Part shown: positions 1-7,485 of the stretch, piece after piece
Layout: each line of letters begins with the position of its first letter
Position numbering within the stretch: the stretch's first letter is position 1
Source: Saccharopolyspora montiporae
GTDB taxonomy: Bacteria > Actinomycetota > Actinomycetes > Mycobacteriales > Pseudonocardiaceae
Reading direction: 5' to 3'
Length of the DNA stretch: 64,000 bases
Assembly (NCBI RefSeq): GCF_015209505.1
Contig: NZ_JADEYC010000005.1
Coordinates: 1 to 64,000 of the forward strand
Notes under the pieces: model-generated
Seen by the model: the letters and a program-made list of their open reading frames with translations, nothing else
Databases searched by the model: none
Told to the model about the DNA's origin: nothing
Position numbers and translations under genes: made by a program

Positions 1-116
1 GCCGTTCCCGCCGTGCGCCCTGGAAACTCCGAAAGCCGTCCCGGGCGTGCGGTTCCCGCGGGAACCGCACGCCCGGGACGGCTTTCGGAGTTTCCAGGGC
101 GCACGGCGGGAACGGC
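1..116. repeat. Perfect 116-bp palindrome with no loop
   Basis: Bases 1-58 are the exact reverse complement of bases 59-116, centred on CCCG|CGGG, with no mismatch and no spacer. It lies just past the stop of the leftward SDR gene, so an RNA copy could act as a terminator, but a 58-bp perfect stem is far longer than usual. It begins exactly at the window edge, so the left arm may continue. A fold-back assembly or library artefact at a contig end is a real alternative. Confidence 0.9.
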
Positions 117-159
117 ATCCGCCGACGTGCCGCCCGTGCCGCTTCGCCCCACTCCGGGG

Positions 160-1017
160 TCAGAACGGGGGCTGCGCCGGGCGGCGCCGGACGATCGCGC
201 CCGCGTCGACGCGCATCTGCATCCCCGTGACGTACCGGGACTCGTCGGCCACCAGGAACACCACGAGCTCGGCCACGTCCTGTGGCTCGACGTAGGGCAG
301 GCCCATCGCGGTCATGGAGTGGAACGGCCCGAGGGCGTCGTCGCGCGTCGGCTCGGCCAGGTCCGGACGGAAGACCCGGTACATCGGGTCGCTGTTGAGC
401 ATGTCGGTGTTGGTGTTGGTCGGGTGCACCGCGTTCACCCGGATCCGCCGCGGGGCCAGCGCCAGCGAGAGGTCGTTGACGAACCCCGCCACCGACCGCT
501 TCGCGAACGAGTACCCGAGCTTGCCGCAGTCCGTCGTGTCGCCGGCCGACGGCGGCATAAGCGCCGCGGCCGAACCGGTCGCGACGATGGAGCCGCCGTC
601 CGGCAGATGCGCGAGCGCGGCGTCGACCGCGTGCACCACGCCGTTGAAGTCGACGGTCACCGCATCGAGGAACGCCTGCGCGTCGGGGTTGTCGATGGGA
701 GCGATCCCGGCCTGCGCGAGCACCGCGTCGAGGCCGCCCAGTTCCGCGACGCCGTCATCGACCGCGGCGCGCACCGCGGCGGGATCGCGGACGTCGGCGG
801 TGCGCGCCACGATCCGCCGGTCCCGCTTCTCCACCTCGCGCACGGTCTCGTCGAGATCGGTGCTGCCCGCCAGGGGATAGCCGACCGTGTCGATCGGCGC
901 GCAGCCGTCGATCGCGATGATGTCGGCACCCTCCTCGGCGAGCCGGATCGCGTGCGCGCGTCCCTGCCCGCGCGCCGCGCCCGTGATGCAGACGACCTTG
1001 TCCTGTACCCGGCCCAT
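160..1017 (-). CDS. Mycofactocin-coupled short-chain dehydrogenase
   Basis: A 285-residue SDR oxidoreductase, probably oxidising an alcohol on a catabolic intermediate in the cytoplasm. The N-terminus has the nucleotide-binding run [20 protein letters not shown] and the AIDGC segment after the second strand. This combination is typical of the SDR family whose tightly held NAD is re-oxidised through mycofactocin. The YSFAK catalytic pair lies in the C-terminal half, and it ends VTGMQMRVDAG. The ATG at 1017 is preceded by GAGGAGG. It is the last gene of the leftward ring-cleavage operon, 49 bp after the flavin reductase. It resembles the SDR at 26946 in this window. The substrate is unknown. 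No mycofactocin biosynthesis genes are visible here. Confidence 0.88.
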   Translation of the reverse strand: MGRVQDKVVCITGAARGQGRAHAIRLAEEGADIIAIDGCAPIDTVGYPLAGSTDLDETVREVEKRDRRIVARTADVRDPAAVRAAVDDGVAELGGLDAVLAQAGIAPIDNPDAQAFLDAVTVDFNGVVHAVDAALAHLPDGGSIVATGSAAALMPPSAGDTTDCGKLGYSFAKRSVAGFVNDLSLALAPRRIRVNAVHPTNTNTDMLNSDPMYRVFRPDLAEPTRDDALGPFHSMTAMGLPYVEPQDVAELVVFLVADESRYVTGMQMRVDAGAIVRRRPAQPPF

Positions 1018-1066
1018 ACCGGCCTCCTCGTGGAATTGTGCTGCGGGTCGGCGCCGATCACGTGCG

Positions 1067-1588
1067 TCACCAGTCGACGAGCCGGTCCAGCAGCTGTGCT
1101 GTGGTGGAGAAGTAGTCGCCGTACCCGCCGCGGAAGAACAGCAGCGGGTTCCTCGGCGGGAAGGCGCGGAGATCCTGCACGGCACCGACGACCAGCACGT
1201 GATCGCCGATGTCGACGGCCCGGTCGATCGTGCAGTCGATCCAGGCGAGGACGCCGTCGAGCACCGGATTGCCCAGCGGGGACCGCTGCCAGGCGACGCC
1301 GTCGAACTTGTGCGGGCCGCGGACCGCCAGCCGCCTGCTGAGCGGCTCCTGGTCCGAGGCCAGCGCGTTCGCGCAGAACTGCCCGCCGTCGAGGATCTTC
1401 GGCAGCGTGGACGACGACCGGTCCGCGAGGAACGAGACCAGCGGCGGGTCCAGCGACACGGAGGTGAACGAGCCGACGATCATGCCGGCGGGCAGCTCGT
1501 CGGGTCCCGGCGCGGTGACGGCGACGACGCTGGTCGGCACGTTGCCCAGCACGTCGCGGAAGTATCGGTCGTCGATCCCGTTGCCCAT
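1067..1588 (-). CDS. Flavin reductase (HsaB-like) of a two-component monooxygenase
   Basis: A 173-residue flavin reductase-like protein with the FMN-binding split-barrel fold. It would use NAD(P)H to supply reduced flavin to the neighbouring oxygenase. Family features are the start DDRYFRDVLGNVPTSVVAVTA, the GMIVGSFTSVSLDPPLVSF block and FCANALASDQ. Length is normal for the family. The ATG at 1588 has GAGGAG upstream. It lies 32 bp downstream of the HsaA-like oxygenase gene in the same operon, the arrangement expected of HsaA/HsaB partners in the 9,10-seco-steroid pathway. The phenolic substrate cannot be read from the sequence. Confidence 0.9.
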   Translation of the reverse strand: MGNGIDDRYFRDVLGNVPTSVVAVTAPGPDELPAGMIVGSFTSVSLDPPLVSFLADRSSSTLPKILDGGQFCANALASDQEPLSRRLAVRGPHKFDGVAWQRSPLGNPVLDGVLAWIDCTIDRAVDIGDHVLVVGAVQDLRAFPPRNPLLFFRGGYGDYFSTTAQLLDRLVDW

Positions 1589-1620
1589 CCCCGGCTCCTC
1601 GGGCGTCTCGGCGTGCTGGG

Positions 1621-2802
1621 TCAGATCAGGACGCGCATCTGCGGCGGCAGTTCGAACCCCATCTGCGTGAGCGCGTTGCCGTGGTAGGTCGATCCGGGAA
1701 CGTGGATCATGTGCGCCAGCCCGGCGTGCGCGTCGCGCCACAGCCGTTGCAGCGGATTGCTCCGCCGGATGACGTTGCCGCCGGAGCGCGCGAAGATCCC
1801 GTCGAGCGCGGTGACCGCTCGCCACGCGCAGCGGACCTGGTTGCGCCGCACATCGGAGCGGTCTTGGAGGCTCACCGGGCGGCCCGCGTCGATCTGGTCG
1901 TAGAGCCTGCTGATCCCGTCGATGAGCTGGACCCGGGACGCCTGGATCTCCGCCGAAGCCTCCCCGGTCGCGTAGAGCACGTAGGGGTCGTCCCGGACCT
2001 GGACCCCGGTGACCGCGACCCGGTCCTTCTGCTGGGCCACGTGCGTGGCCAACGCGTTCTCGCAGATGCCGATCACGGCCGCGGTGATGCCCAGCGGGAA
2101 CATCGCGGTGAACGGCAGCTGGTACAGGGTGTCGGTGACTCCGTGGCGATCGGCGGATTGGCCTTCCATGATGTCGGTCTGGTCGACCGCCCGGTAGGTG
2201 GGAACGAACGCGTCCTGGACCACGACGTCCTTGCTCCCGGTGCCGGACAGGCCGATCACGTCCCAGGAGTCGTCGATGATCTCGTAGTCGGAGCGGGGCA
2301 GGATCACGTGCAGCACGGTCGGCGGTGCGGCCGGGCTTCCCGCGCCGTCGCCGACCAGCGCACCCAGGAAGTCCCACTCGCAGTGGTCCGCGCCGGAGGA
2401 GAACGGCCACCGCCCGCTGAGCGAGTAACCTCCGTCGACGGGTTCGGCGACGCCGTTGGGCATGTAGGGCGAAGCGATCCAGGTGTCCTGGTCCTCGCCC
2501 CAGATCTCCTCGCCGAGCCGGGGGTGGAGTTGCGCGACTTCCCACGGATGCACCCCCGCCACCCCGCACACCCAGCCCGCGGCGCTGTCGTACGAGGCCA
2601 GGGCCATGACCGCTTCGGCGAAATCGCGCGGATGCGCGGCGTGACCGCCGAACTTCGCGGGCTGCAGCATCCGCATCACGCCCGCCGAACGGGTCAGCGC
2701 CACGGTCTCGCCGCTGAGCCTGCCCAGCTGTTCGTTCTCCTCGGCGAGCGCCGCGATGTCGGGTCCGAGTTCGTGGACTCGGCGGACCACCTGGTGCGTC
2801 AT
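1621..2802 (-). CDS. HsaA-like flavin-dependent aromatic hydroxylase (acyl-CoA dehydrogenase fold)
   Basis: A 393-residue oxygenase component with the acyl-CoA dehydrogenase fold, matching HsaA in length and motifs. Matching segments are LQPAKFGGHAAHPRDFAEAV, SAAGWVCGVAGVHPWEVA and SLSGRWPFSSGADHCEW, the GLSGTGSKDVVV segment, and near the C-terminus LWRDAHAGLAHM. HsaA ortho-hydroxylates the phenol ring of 3-HSA with reduced flavin from HsaB, giving the catechol that is cleaved next. The ATG at 2802 overlaps the stop of the hydrolase gene (ATGA), indicating coupled translation. It is probably a steroid-type or other bulky-phenol hydroxylase; the exact substrate is inferred only from context. 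Confidence 0.87.
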   Translation of the reverse strand: MTHQVVRRVHELGPDIAALAEENEQLGRLSGETVALTRSAGVMRMLQPAKFGGHAAHPRDFAEAVMALASYDSAAGWVCGVAGVHPWEVAQLHPRLGEEIWGEDQDTWIASPYMPNGVAEPVDGGYSLSGRWPFSSGADHCEWDFLGALVGDGAGSPAAPPTVLHVILPRSDYEIIDDSWDVIGLSGTGSKDVVVQDAFVPTYRAVDQTDIMEGQSADRHGVTDTLYQLPFTAMFPLGITAAVIGICENALATHVAQQKDRVAVTGVQVRDDPYVLYATGEASAEIQASRVQLIDGISRLYDQIDAGRPVSLQDRSDVRRNQVRCAWRAVTALDGIFARSGGNVIRRSNPLQRLWRDAHAGLAHMIHVPGSTYHGNALTQMGFELPPQMRVLI

Positions 2803-3701
2803 GCCGGATCGCCTCCTGCCTGGTCGGCCGCTTCTCGGGTGAGGAATTCGAGCACGACGCGCTCGAAGTCGGATTTCCGCTCGATCTGGGCCCAGTGCCC
2901 GCACCGGGCGAAGGTGTGCAGTTCGACGTCGGGCATCCACCGGTTCGCGAAGTGGGCCTGGTCGTAGGGGAGCATGCGGTCATCGCGGCCCCAGACGAGC
3001 AGGGTCGGGGTCGTCACGGTCGCGGCCTGGGTCCACAGCGGCGTGTACTTCGCGCGGGTGCCCGGGTCGACCATCGACCCGAAGATCGCCATCGTCGCGT
3101 CCAGCACGCCGTCGGCCGTGGCGTTGCGCATGCGCTCGTCGACGAGGTCCTCGGTGATCCGGCCGTGGTCGTGGACCATCGTCGTGAGCCACGCGATCAT
3201 CCGGTCTCGGCTCGGCTCGCCGAGGAACTCCGACAGCCGCAGGAATCCCTCGCTCGGTTCGGGGGCGAACGCCCCGACCGACAGCCCGCCGGAGCCCATC
3301 AGCGCCATCCGCCGCACCCGCCGCGGGGCGAGCCGCGCGAGCTCGGCCGCGACCGCTCCGCCCATCGAATTGCCGACGAACACCGCCGACTCGATGCCCA
3401 GCCGGTCCAGGAACCGGGCCGTCCAGCGGGCGGCGACCACCGGGTAGATCTCGGCGAGCTCGGGCAGGTCGCTGCCGCCGAAGCCGGGCAGGTCCGGCAT
3501 GATCGTGCGGAACCGCTCGGCGAACACCGGCAGGTTGTCGCGGAAGTTCGACCACGCGGACACGCCGGGCCCGGATCCGTGCAGCATGAGCAGCGGTTCG
3601 CCCGCGCCCGCCTCGTGGTACGCGACGGTGAGGCCGTCGACCTCGGTGGTCTTGTGCGTCGACGCGCGGGTGACCACCGGCGCGTCCCCGCCGCCGGTCA
3701 C
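2799..3701 (-). CDS. Meta-cleavage product C-C hydrolase (HsaD/BphD-like alpha/beta hydrolase)
   Basis: A 300-residue alpha/beta hydrolase expected to split the ring-opened dienoate made by the upstream dioxygenase. The oxyanion segment HGSGPGVSAWSNFRDNL is diagnostic of the MCP hydrolase family. The nucleophile is Ser112 in GNSMGG, the acid lies in WGRDDRMLP, and the catalytic His is in GHWAQIE. Length is close to the family norm. The start is taken as GTG at 3701, which overlaps the dioxygenase stop as GTGA; an internal GTG at 3677 is the alternative. It sits between the dioxygenase and the HsaA-like gene in one tightly overlapped operon. Confidence 0.9.
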   Translation of the reverse strand: MTGGGDAPVVTRASTHKTTEVDGLTVAYHEAGAGEPLLMLHGSGPGVSAWSNFRDNLPVFAERFRTIMPDLPGFGGSDLPELAEIYPVVAARWTARFLDRLGIESAVFVGNSMGGAVAAELARLAPRRVRRMALMGSGGLSVGAFAPEPSEGFLRLSEFLGEPSRDRMIAWLTTMVHDHGRITEDLVDERMRNATADGVLDATMAIFGSMVDPGTRAKYTPLWTQAATVTTPTLLVWGRDDRMLPYDQAHFANRWMPDVELHTFARCGHWAQIERKSDFERVVLEFLTREAADQAGGDPA

Positions 3702-4696
3702 GGGAGGAGGCCGGCGGACGGCGAGGTGGGCAGGAACGAGCCGCCGGGCCCGACGTCGAGGACGTCGCCGTACCAGGTCTGCCCGTACGCGAGCTCGGGG
3801 AGCTTCCACTCCAGCGCTTCCCACGTCGGGTCGAAGATGAGGTAGCCACCCGAGTAGAGCTCGATCCGGTGGCCGGATCCAGGGTCGTGCACGTAGAGGT
3901 ACATGGCCTGCCCGATCCCGTGCTTGCCCGGCCCGGCGCCGTAGGCGATGTCGAGATCGCGGATCTCGTCGGCGGCGGTGAGGATGTCGTGGAAGTTCTC
4001 GACGTTGAACGCCACGTGGTGGAACTGGCCGGTCTTCTCCTCGGCCGCGACGCCGATCGCGACGTCGTGCACCTGCGGCGTGACCGACAGCCAGGACGCC
4101 AGGATGATGTCCGGTGCGTCGGGCAGCCGGGCGAACTCGCGGCGCTTGAAGCCCAGGGAGTCCTGCAGCCACGCCTCGGCCTCGTTGACGGTGCCCGCGC
4201 TGGTCTGCAGGTTGATGTGGTCCAGGCGGCGCACGCCGAGACCGCGGCGCCGGGAGCTGTTGCTCAGCACCTTCGACCGGATCGATTCCTCGGCGAGCGG
4301 CTTGTCGATGTCGTGGAAGAACTCGAACGGGTGGTCGCTACCCGGAACCAGGAAGCGCACGGCTTCGCCGCGGCCGAGCTCGTGCCCGGCGGGCAGCTCG
4401 ACCGCCTGGACTCCCTGCTCCTGGAACCGCTTGTGGAAGAGCTCGACGTCCTGCTTGCGCTTGACGCGGAAGCCGTAGGAGTTGACCCGGGCCTCGTCCT
4501 GCTGGGTCAGCACCAGCGAGTGGTGCGCGAACTCCTGGTAGGCGCGCAGGTAGGCCACTCCGCCGACCTGGTCGACGACCTCCATCCCGAGCAGATCGCG
4601 GAAGAACCGGATCGAGCGTTCGAGGTCCGGCGTACCCAGGTCGATGCTGGCGGCGTGGGCGATCTGCGGCCCCGGGTCGTATTCGGGCTGGGTCAT
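3698..4696 (-). CDS. Extradiol ring-cleavage dioxygenase (catechol 2,3-dioxygenase type)
   Basis: A 332-residue two-domain vicinal-oxygen-chelate dioxygenase opening a catechol ring next to the hydroxyls. The iron ligands are visible as His160 (RLDHINL), His227 (FHHVAFN) and Glu279 (HRIELYSGGY), with the second active-site Tyr281. The N-terminal copy lacks the metal set, as usual. The sequence follows XylE/TodE-type catechol dioxygenases more closely than mycobacterial HsaC, although the neighbours are HsaA/B/D-like. The ATG at 4696 has GGGAGAGG upstream. It is the first gene of the operon dioxygenase-hydrolase-oxygenase-reductase-SDR, with the shared promoter motif 52 bp ahead of the start. 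Confidence 0.92.
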   Translation of the reverse strand: MTQPEYDPGPQIAHAASIDLGTPDLERSIRFFRDLLGMEVVDQVGGVAYLRAYQEFAHHSLVLTQQDEARVNSYGFRVKRKQDVELFHKRFQEQGVQAVELPAGHELGRGEAVRFLVPGSDHPFEFFHDIDKPLAEESIRSKVLSNSSRRRGLGVRRLDHINLQTSAGTVNEAEAWLQDSLGFKRREFARLPDAPDIILASWLSVTPQVHDVAIGVAAEEKTGQFHHVAFNVENFHDILTAADEIRDLDIAYGAGPGKHGIGQAMYLYVHDPGSGHRIELYSGGYLIFDPTWEALEWKLPELAYGQTWYGDVLDVGPGGSFLPTSPSAGLLP

Positions 4697-4747
4697 GTGC
4701 GCCTCTCCCTCGAGTCGTGTCCCGCGCCGGACGCGCCGGTCGGCCCA

Positions 4748-4772
4748 CGATAAAGAGTACACCGAATATTCG
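4748..4772. promoter_or_regulatory. AT-rich shared promoter motif, copy 1
   Basis: In the divergent gap between the ring-cleavage operon and the KstD-like gene, the sequence fits CGAWAAAGRGTRYAC followed by a near copy of AATATYCG. It matches 9271-9295 at 19 of 25 positions and 21640-21654 (opposite strand) over the first 15. AT-rich sequence stands out in this very GC-rich DNA. It could be an operator or the core promoter (TACTCT-like -10 reading left). CGAATATTCG at 4763-4772 is itself a palindrome. Confidence 0.6.
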
Positions 4773-5018
4773 CGAGGGTCATGCCGGTCTCGCGGATCGC
4801 GGACTCCGCTCCGACGTCGGCGTCTGCGGTTCAGGACGTGGAAAACGACATTGACACGGGTTTTGCCCGGAGGTCATGCTCCAACCTGAGCGAGGGACGC
4901 AGCGTTGGTGGCGCACTCCGCGCCGGACGTCAGAACGAACGGTTCGAAAATTCAGAACACTCTTGATGGGCACTCCGGTCATCCGGGTCGACCGTGGAGA
5001 ACGCGAGGGGTGATGGTG

Positions 5019-6632
5019 ATGACGTCCGGTGAACGCGCCGAGGACACCTACGACATCGTCGTCGTGGGTTCCGGCGGTGGAGGCCTGATCGGCGCGTACA
5101 TCGCGGCCTCGCGCGGGCTGCGCACGCTGCTCGTCGAGAAGACCGACCGGGTCGGCGGCACGACCTCCTACTCCGGCGCCGGGTTGTGGTTCCCGGGTTC
5201 GGCCCCGATCGAGCGCGCCGGGGTGCCCGACGACGTCGAAACCGCGCGCACCTACCTGCGCAGCGTCGTCGACGACGAGTCCCGGGAAGGGCTGCAGGAC
5301 GCCTACCTCGACGCGGGACCGCGACTGGTCGACGAGCTGGAGCGCAACCCGTGGTTCCAGTCCTTCCGGCACGATCCGGTGCCCGACTACTTCGCGGCGA
5401 ACCCCGGTTCGAGCCCGATGGGGCGCACCATCTTCCCGCCGGAGATCGCCGCCGACGTCCTCGGCGAGCACGCCGCGATCGTGCGGCCGTGCATTCCCGA
5501 GGAGCGGTGGGGACAGGCGGAGGGACCGGTGCTGCACGGCGGTCGGGCGTTGATCGGCAGAGCGCTGGGGGCGTTCCTGGAGACCGGGAACGGCGCACTC
5601 CGGCTGGAAACCGCGCTGCACCGCCTGGTCGTCGAGGACGGGCGGGTCACCGGGGTCACCGCGATCCACGACGGGGCGGAGACCACGATCCGTGCCACCC
5701 GGGGCGTGCTCCTCGCCGCGGGCGGGTTCGAGCGTAATGCCGCGCTGCGCGCGAAGTACCAACCCATCGCGCTCACCGGCGAGTGGTCCAACGGCGCCCC
5801 GGCCAACACCGGCGACGCGCTGCTGGCCGGGATCGACGCCGGGGCCACGACCGACCTGCTCGACGAGGCGTGGTACGTCCCCGGGCTTGTGCAGCCCGAC
5901 GGGCTCCCGGTGTTCCAAAGCGGACTGCGCGGCGGGATCTGGGTGAACGCCGACGGCGAGCGCTTCGTGAACGAGGCCCGCCCCTACGACCAGGCCGGGC
6001 ACGAGATCGCCGCCCGGCACGTGGCGACCGGTGTTCCGCACATCCCCGCGCACTGGATCCTCGACCAGCGCCAGATCGACCGAGACGGGTTCGGCGGCCC
6101 GCCGGACCAGCCCGTCGATCCGGCGTGGTTCTCCTCGGGTGCGCTGCGCCGGGCTGACTCGCTGGACGAGCTGGCGACGCTGATCGGCGTGCCGCCCGAC
6201 GCGCTGCGCGCCACGGTCGAGAAGTTCAACTCCGACGCGGAAGTGGGCGTCGACACCCGGTTCCACCGCGGCGAGACGCCGTGGGACCAGATCTTCCACC
6301 ACGTGGTCCCGTTCCCGTTCCGCCCCGAGATGAACTGCCCGGCGAGCCCGACGCCCGACTTCCCGAACCCGCTGCTGCTCCCGTTGGACAGCCCACCGTT
6401 CTACGTCGCGGAGATCGTGCTCTCCGACATCGGGACGAAGGGCGGCCTGAAGATCGACGAACGCGCGCGGGTGCTGCGCGCGGACGGCGGTCCGATCGCC
6501 GGCCTCTACGCGACGGGCAACACCGCGGCCGCGATGTCGGGGCGGGCCTACCCGGGCGCCGGGACCCCGATCGGATCGAGCCTCGCCTTCGGCTACCTCG
6601 CGGTGCTCGACGCCGCGGGTGCCGCGGGCTGA
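5019..6632 (+). CDS. FAD-dependent 3-ketosteroid-1-dehydrogenase-like flavoprotein
   Basis: A 537-residue flavoprotein of the fumarate reductase/3-ketosteroid dehydrogenase family. The FAD dinucleotide motif is VVVGSGGGGLIGAYIAA near residue 15, followed by VEKTDRVGGTTSYSGAGLWF. Later elements are LAAGGFERN and the C-terminal YATGNTAAAMSGRAYPGAGT motif, where the Tyr and Gly match the region of the catalytic Tyr and Gly in KstD enzymes. Such enzymes introduce a 1,2 double bond into a 3-keto ring, feeding electrons to the quinone pool. The start is set at ATG 5019, which has AGGGG about 8 bases upstream; ATG 5013 is in frame and possible. It is transcribed divergently from the ring-cleavage operon. 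Confidence 0.82.
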   Translation: MTSGERAEDTYDIVVVGSGGGGLIGAYIAASRGLRTLLVEKTDRVGGTTSYSGAGLWFPGSAPIERAGVPDDVETARTYLRSVVDDESREGLQDAYLDAGPRLVDELERNPWFQSFRHDPVPDYFAANPGSSPMGRTIFPPEIAADVLGEHAAIVRPCIPEERWGQAEGPVLHGGRALIGRALGAFLETGNGALRLETALHRLVVEDGRVTGVTAIHDGAETTIRATRGVLLAAGGFERNAALRAKYQPIALTGEWSNGAPANTGDALLAGIDAGATTDLLDEAWYVPGLVQPDGLPVFQSGLRGGIWVNADGERFVNEARPYDQAGHEIAARHVATGVPHIPAHWILDQRQIDRDGFGGPPDQPVDPAWFSSGALRRADSLDELATLIGVPPDALRATVEKFNSDAEVGVDTRFHRGETPWDQIFHHVVPFPFRPEMNCPASPTPDFPNPLLLPLDSPPFYVAEIVLSDIGTKGGLKIDERARVLRADGGPIAGLYATGNTAAAMSGRAYPGAGTPIGSSLAFGYLAVLDAAGAAG

Positions 6633-6662
6633 AAGACCGGACATCGGCCAAAGGAGGCGGTT

Positions 6663-7400
6663 GTGGACGACGCGGTGAAGTTCCGGCTCTACCGGTTCTC
6701 GGTCTGGTGCGGGGTGATCGTGCTGGTCGCGTTCATCGTCGCGTTCACGATCGTGGGCAAGCTGACGCCCCCGCCGCCCCCGGAGGCGGGGGCGGAGGAG
6801 ATCGCGGCGTTCCTGGTGCAGAACCGGACCGGGATCCTCTGGGCCGTGGTGATCATGGGCGTGTTCGCGCCGCTGTTCTACCCGTTCGCCGTGGTCACGA
6901 GCCTGCAGATGCGGCGGATCGAAGGCGGCTGGGGACTGCTGTCCATGGTGCAGCTGACGACCGCCGTGGTCGCCCCGACCGGCTGGCTCTACCCGCTCGC
7001 GGTGCTCGCGACCGCCGCGTACCGCCCGGAGCGGGACCCGCAGCTGATGCTGCTGCTCAGCGACCAATTCTGGCTCACCTACGTCGGGGTCGCCGCGATC
7101 TTCGTGGTCAACGTCGCCGTGATCGGTCTGTCGGCGCTGGTCGACCGGCGGGATCGGCCGGTGTTCCCCCGCTGGTTCGGGCCCCTGAACTTCGTGCTGG
7201 CGCTGCTGCTGCTTCCCGGCGTCTTCGTCTACGTGTCCACCGGCGGGGCCCTGGCCTGGGACGGGATGTTCGCGATGCTGGTGCCCGCCGTGGCGTTCCT
7301 CATCTGGAAGGTCATCCTGATCGTCGTGCTGCTGCGCGCGGTCTCCGCGGAGGAGGCCGAAGCCGGTCAGCACCGCGCGGCGGTACCGACGACGACCTGA
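6663..7400 (+). CDS. Polytopic membrane protein of unknown function
   Basis: A 245-residue integral membrane protein. About six hydrophobic segments are visible, for example VIVLVAFIVAFTIVG near residue 20, WAVVIMGVFAPLFYPFAVV near 62, a segment near 95 and several in the C-terminal half ending LIWKVILIVVLLRAV. There is a Pro-rich stretch (TPPPPPE) between the first and second helices. GTG at 6663 has a strong AAAGGAGG. It lies 30 bp after the KstD-like gene and is surely cotranscribed. No transporter motif is recognisable. A helper role in uptake or electron transfer is conceivable but unsupported. Confidence 0.8.
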   Translation: MDDAVKFRLYRFSVWCGVIVLVAFIVAFTIVGKLTPPPPPEAGAEEIAAFLVQNRTGILWAVVIMGVFAPLFYPFAVVTSLQMRRIEGGWGLLSMVQLTTAVVAPTGWLYPLAVLATAAYRPERDPQLMLLLSDQFWLTYVGVAAIFVVNVAVIGLSALVDRRDRPVFPRWFGPLNFVLALLLLPGVFVYVSTGGALAWDGMFAMLVPAVAFLIWKVILIVVLLRAVSAEEAEAGQHRAAVPTTT

Positions 7401-7485
7401 GCGGCCGGTCGCGCGGTGCCCGCGAGGGCGTCCCGGTGCGGGGCCGCCGGGACCCACCGGGCGAGCCCGTTTCCCGACCGGTGCA

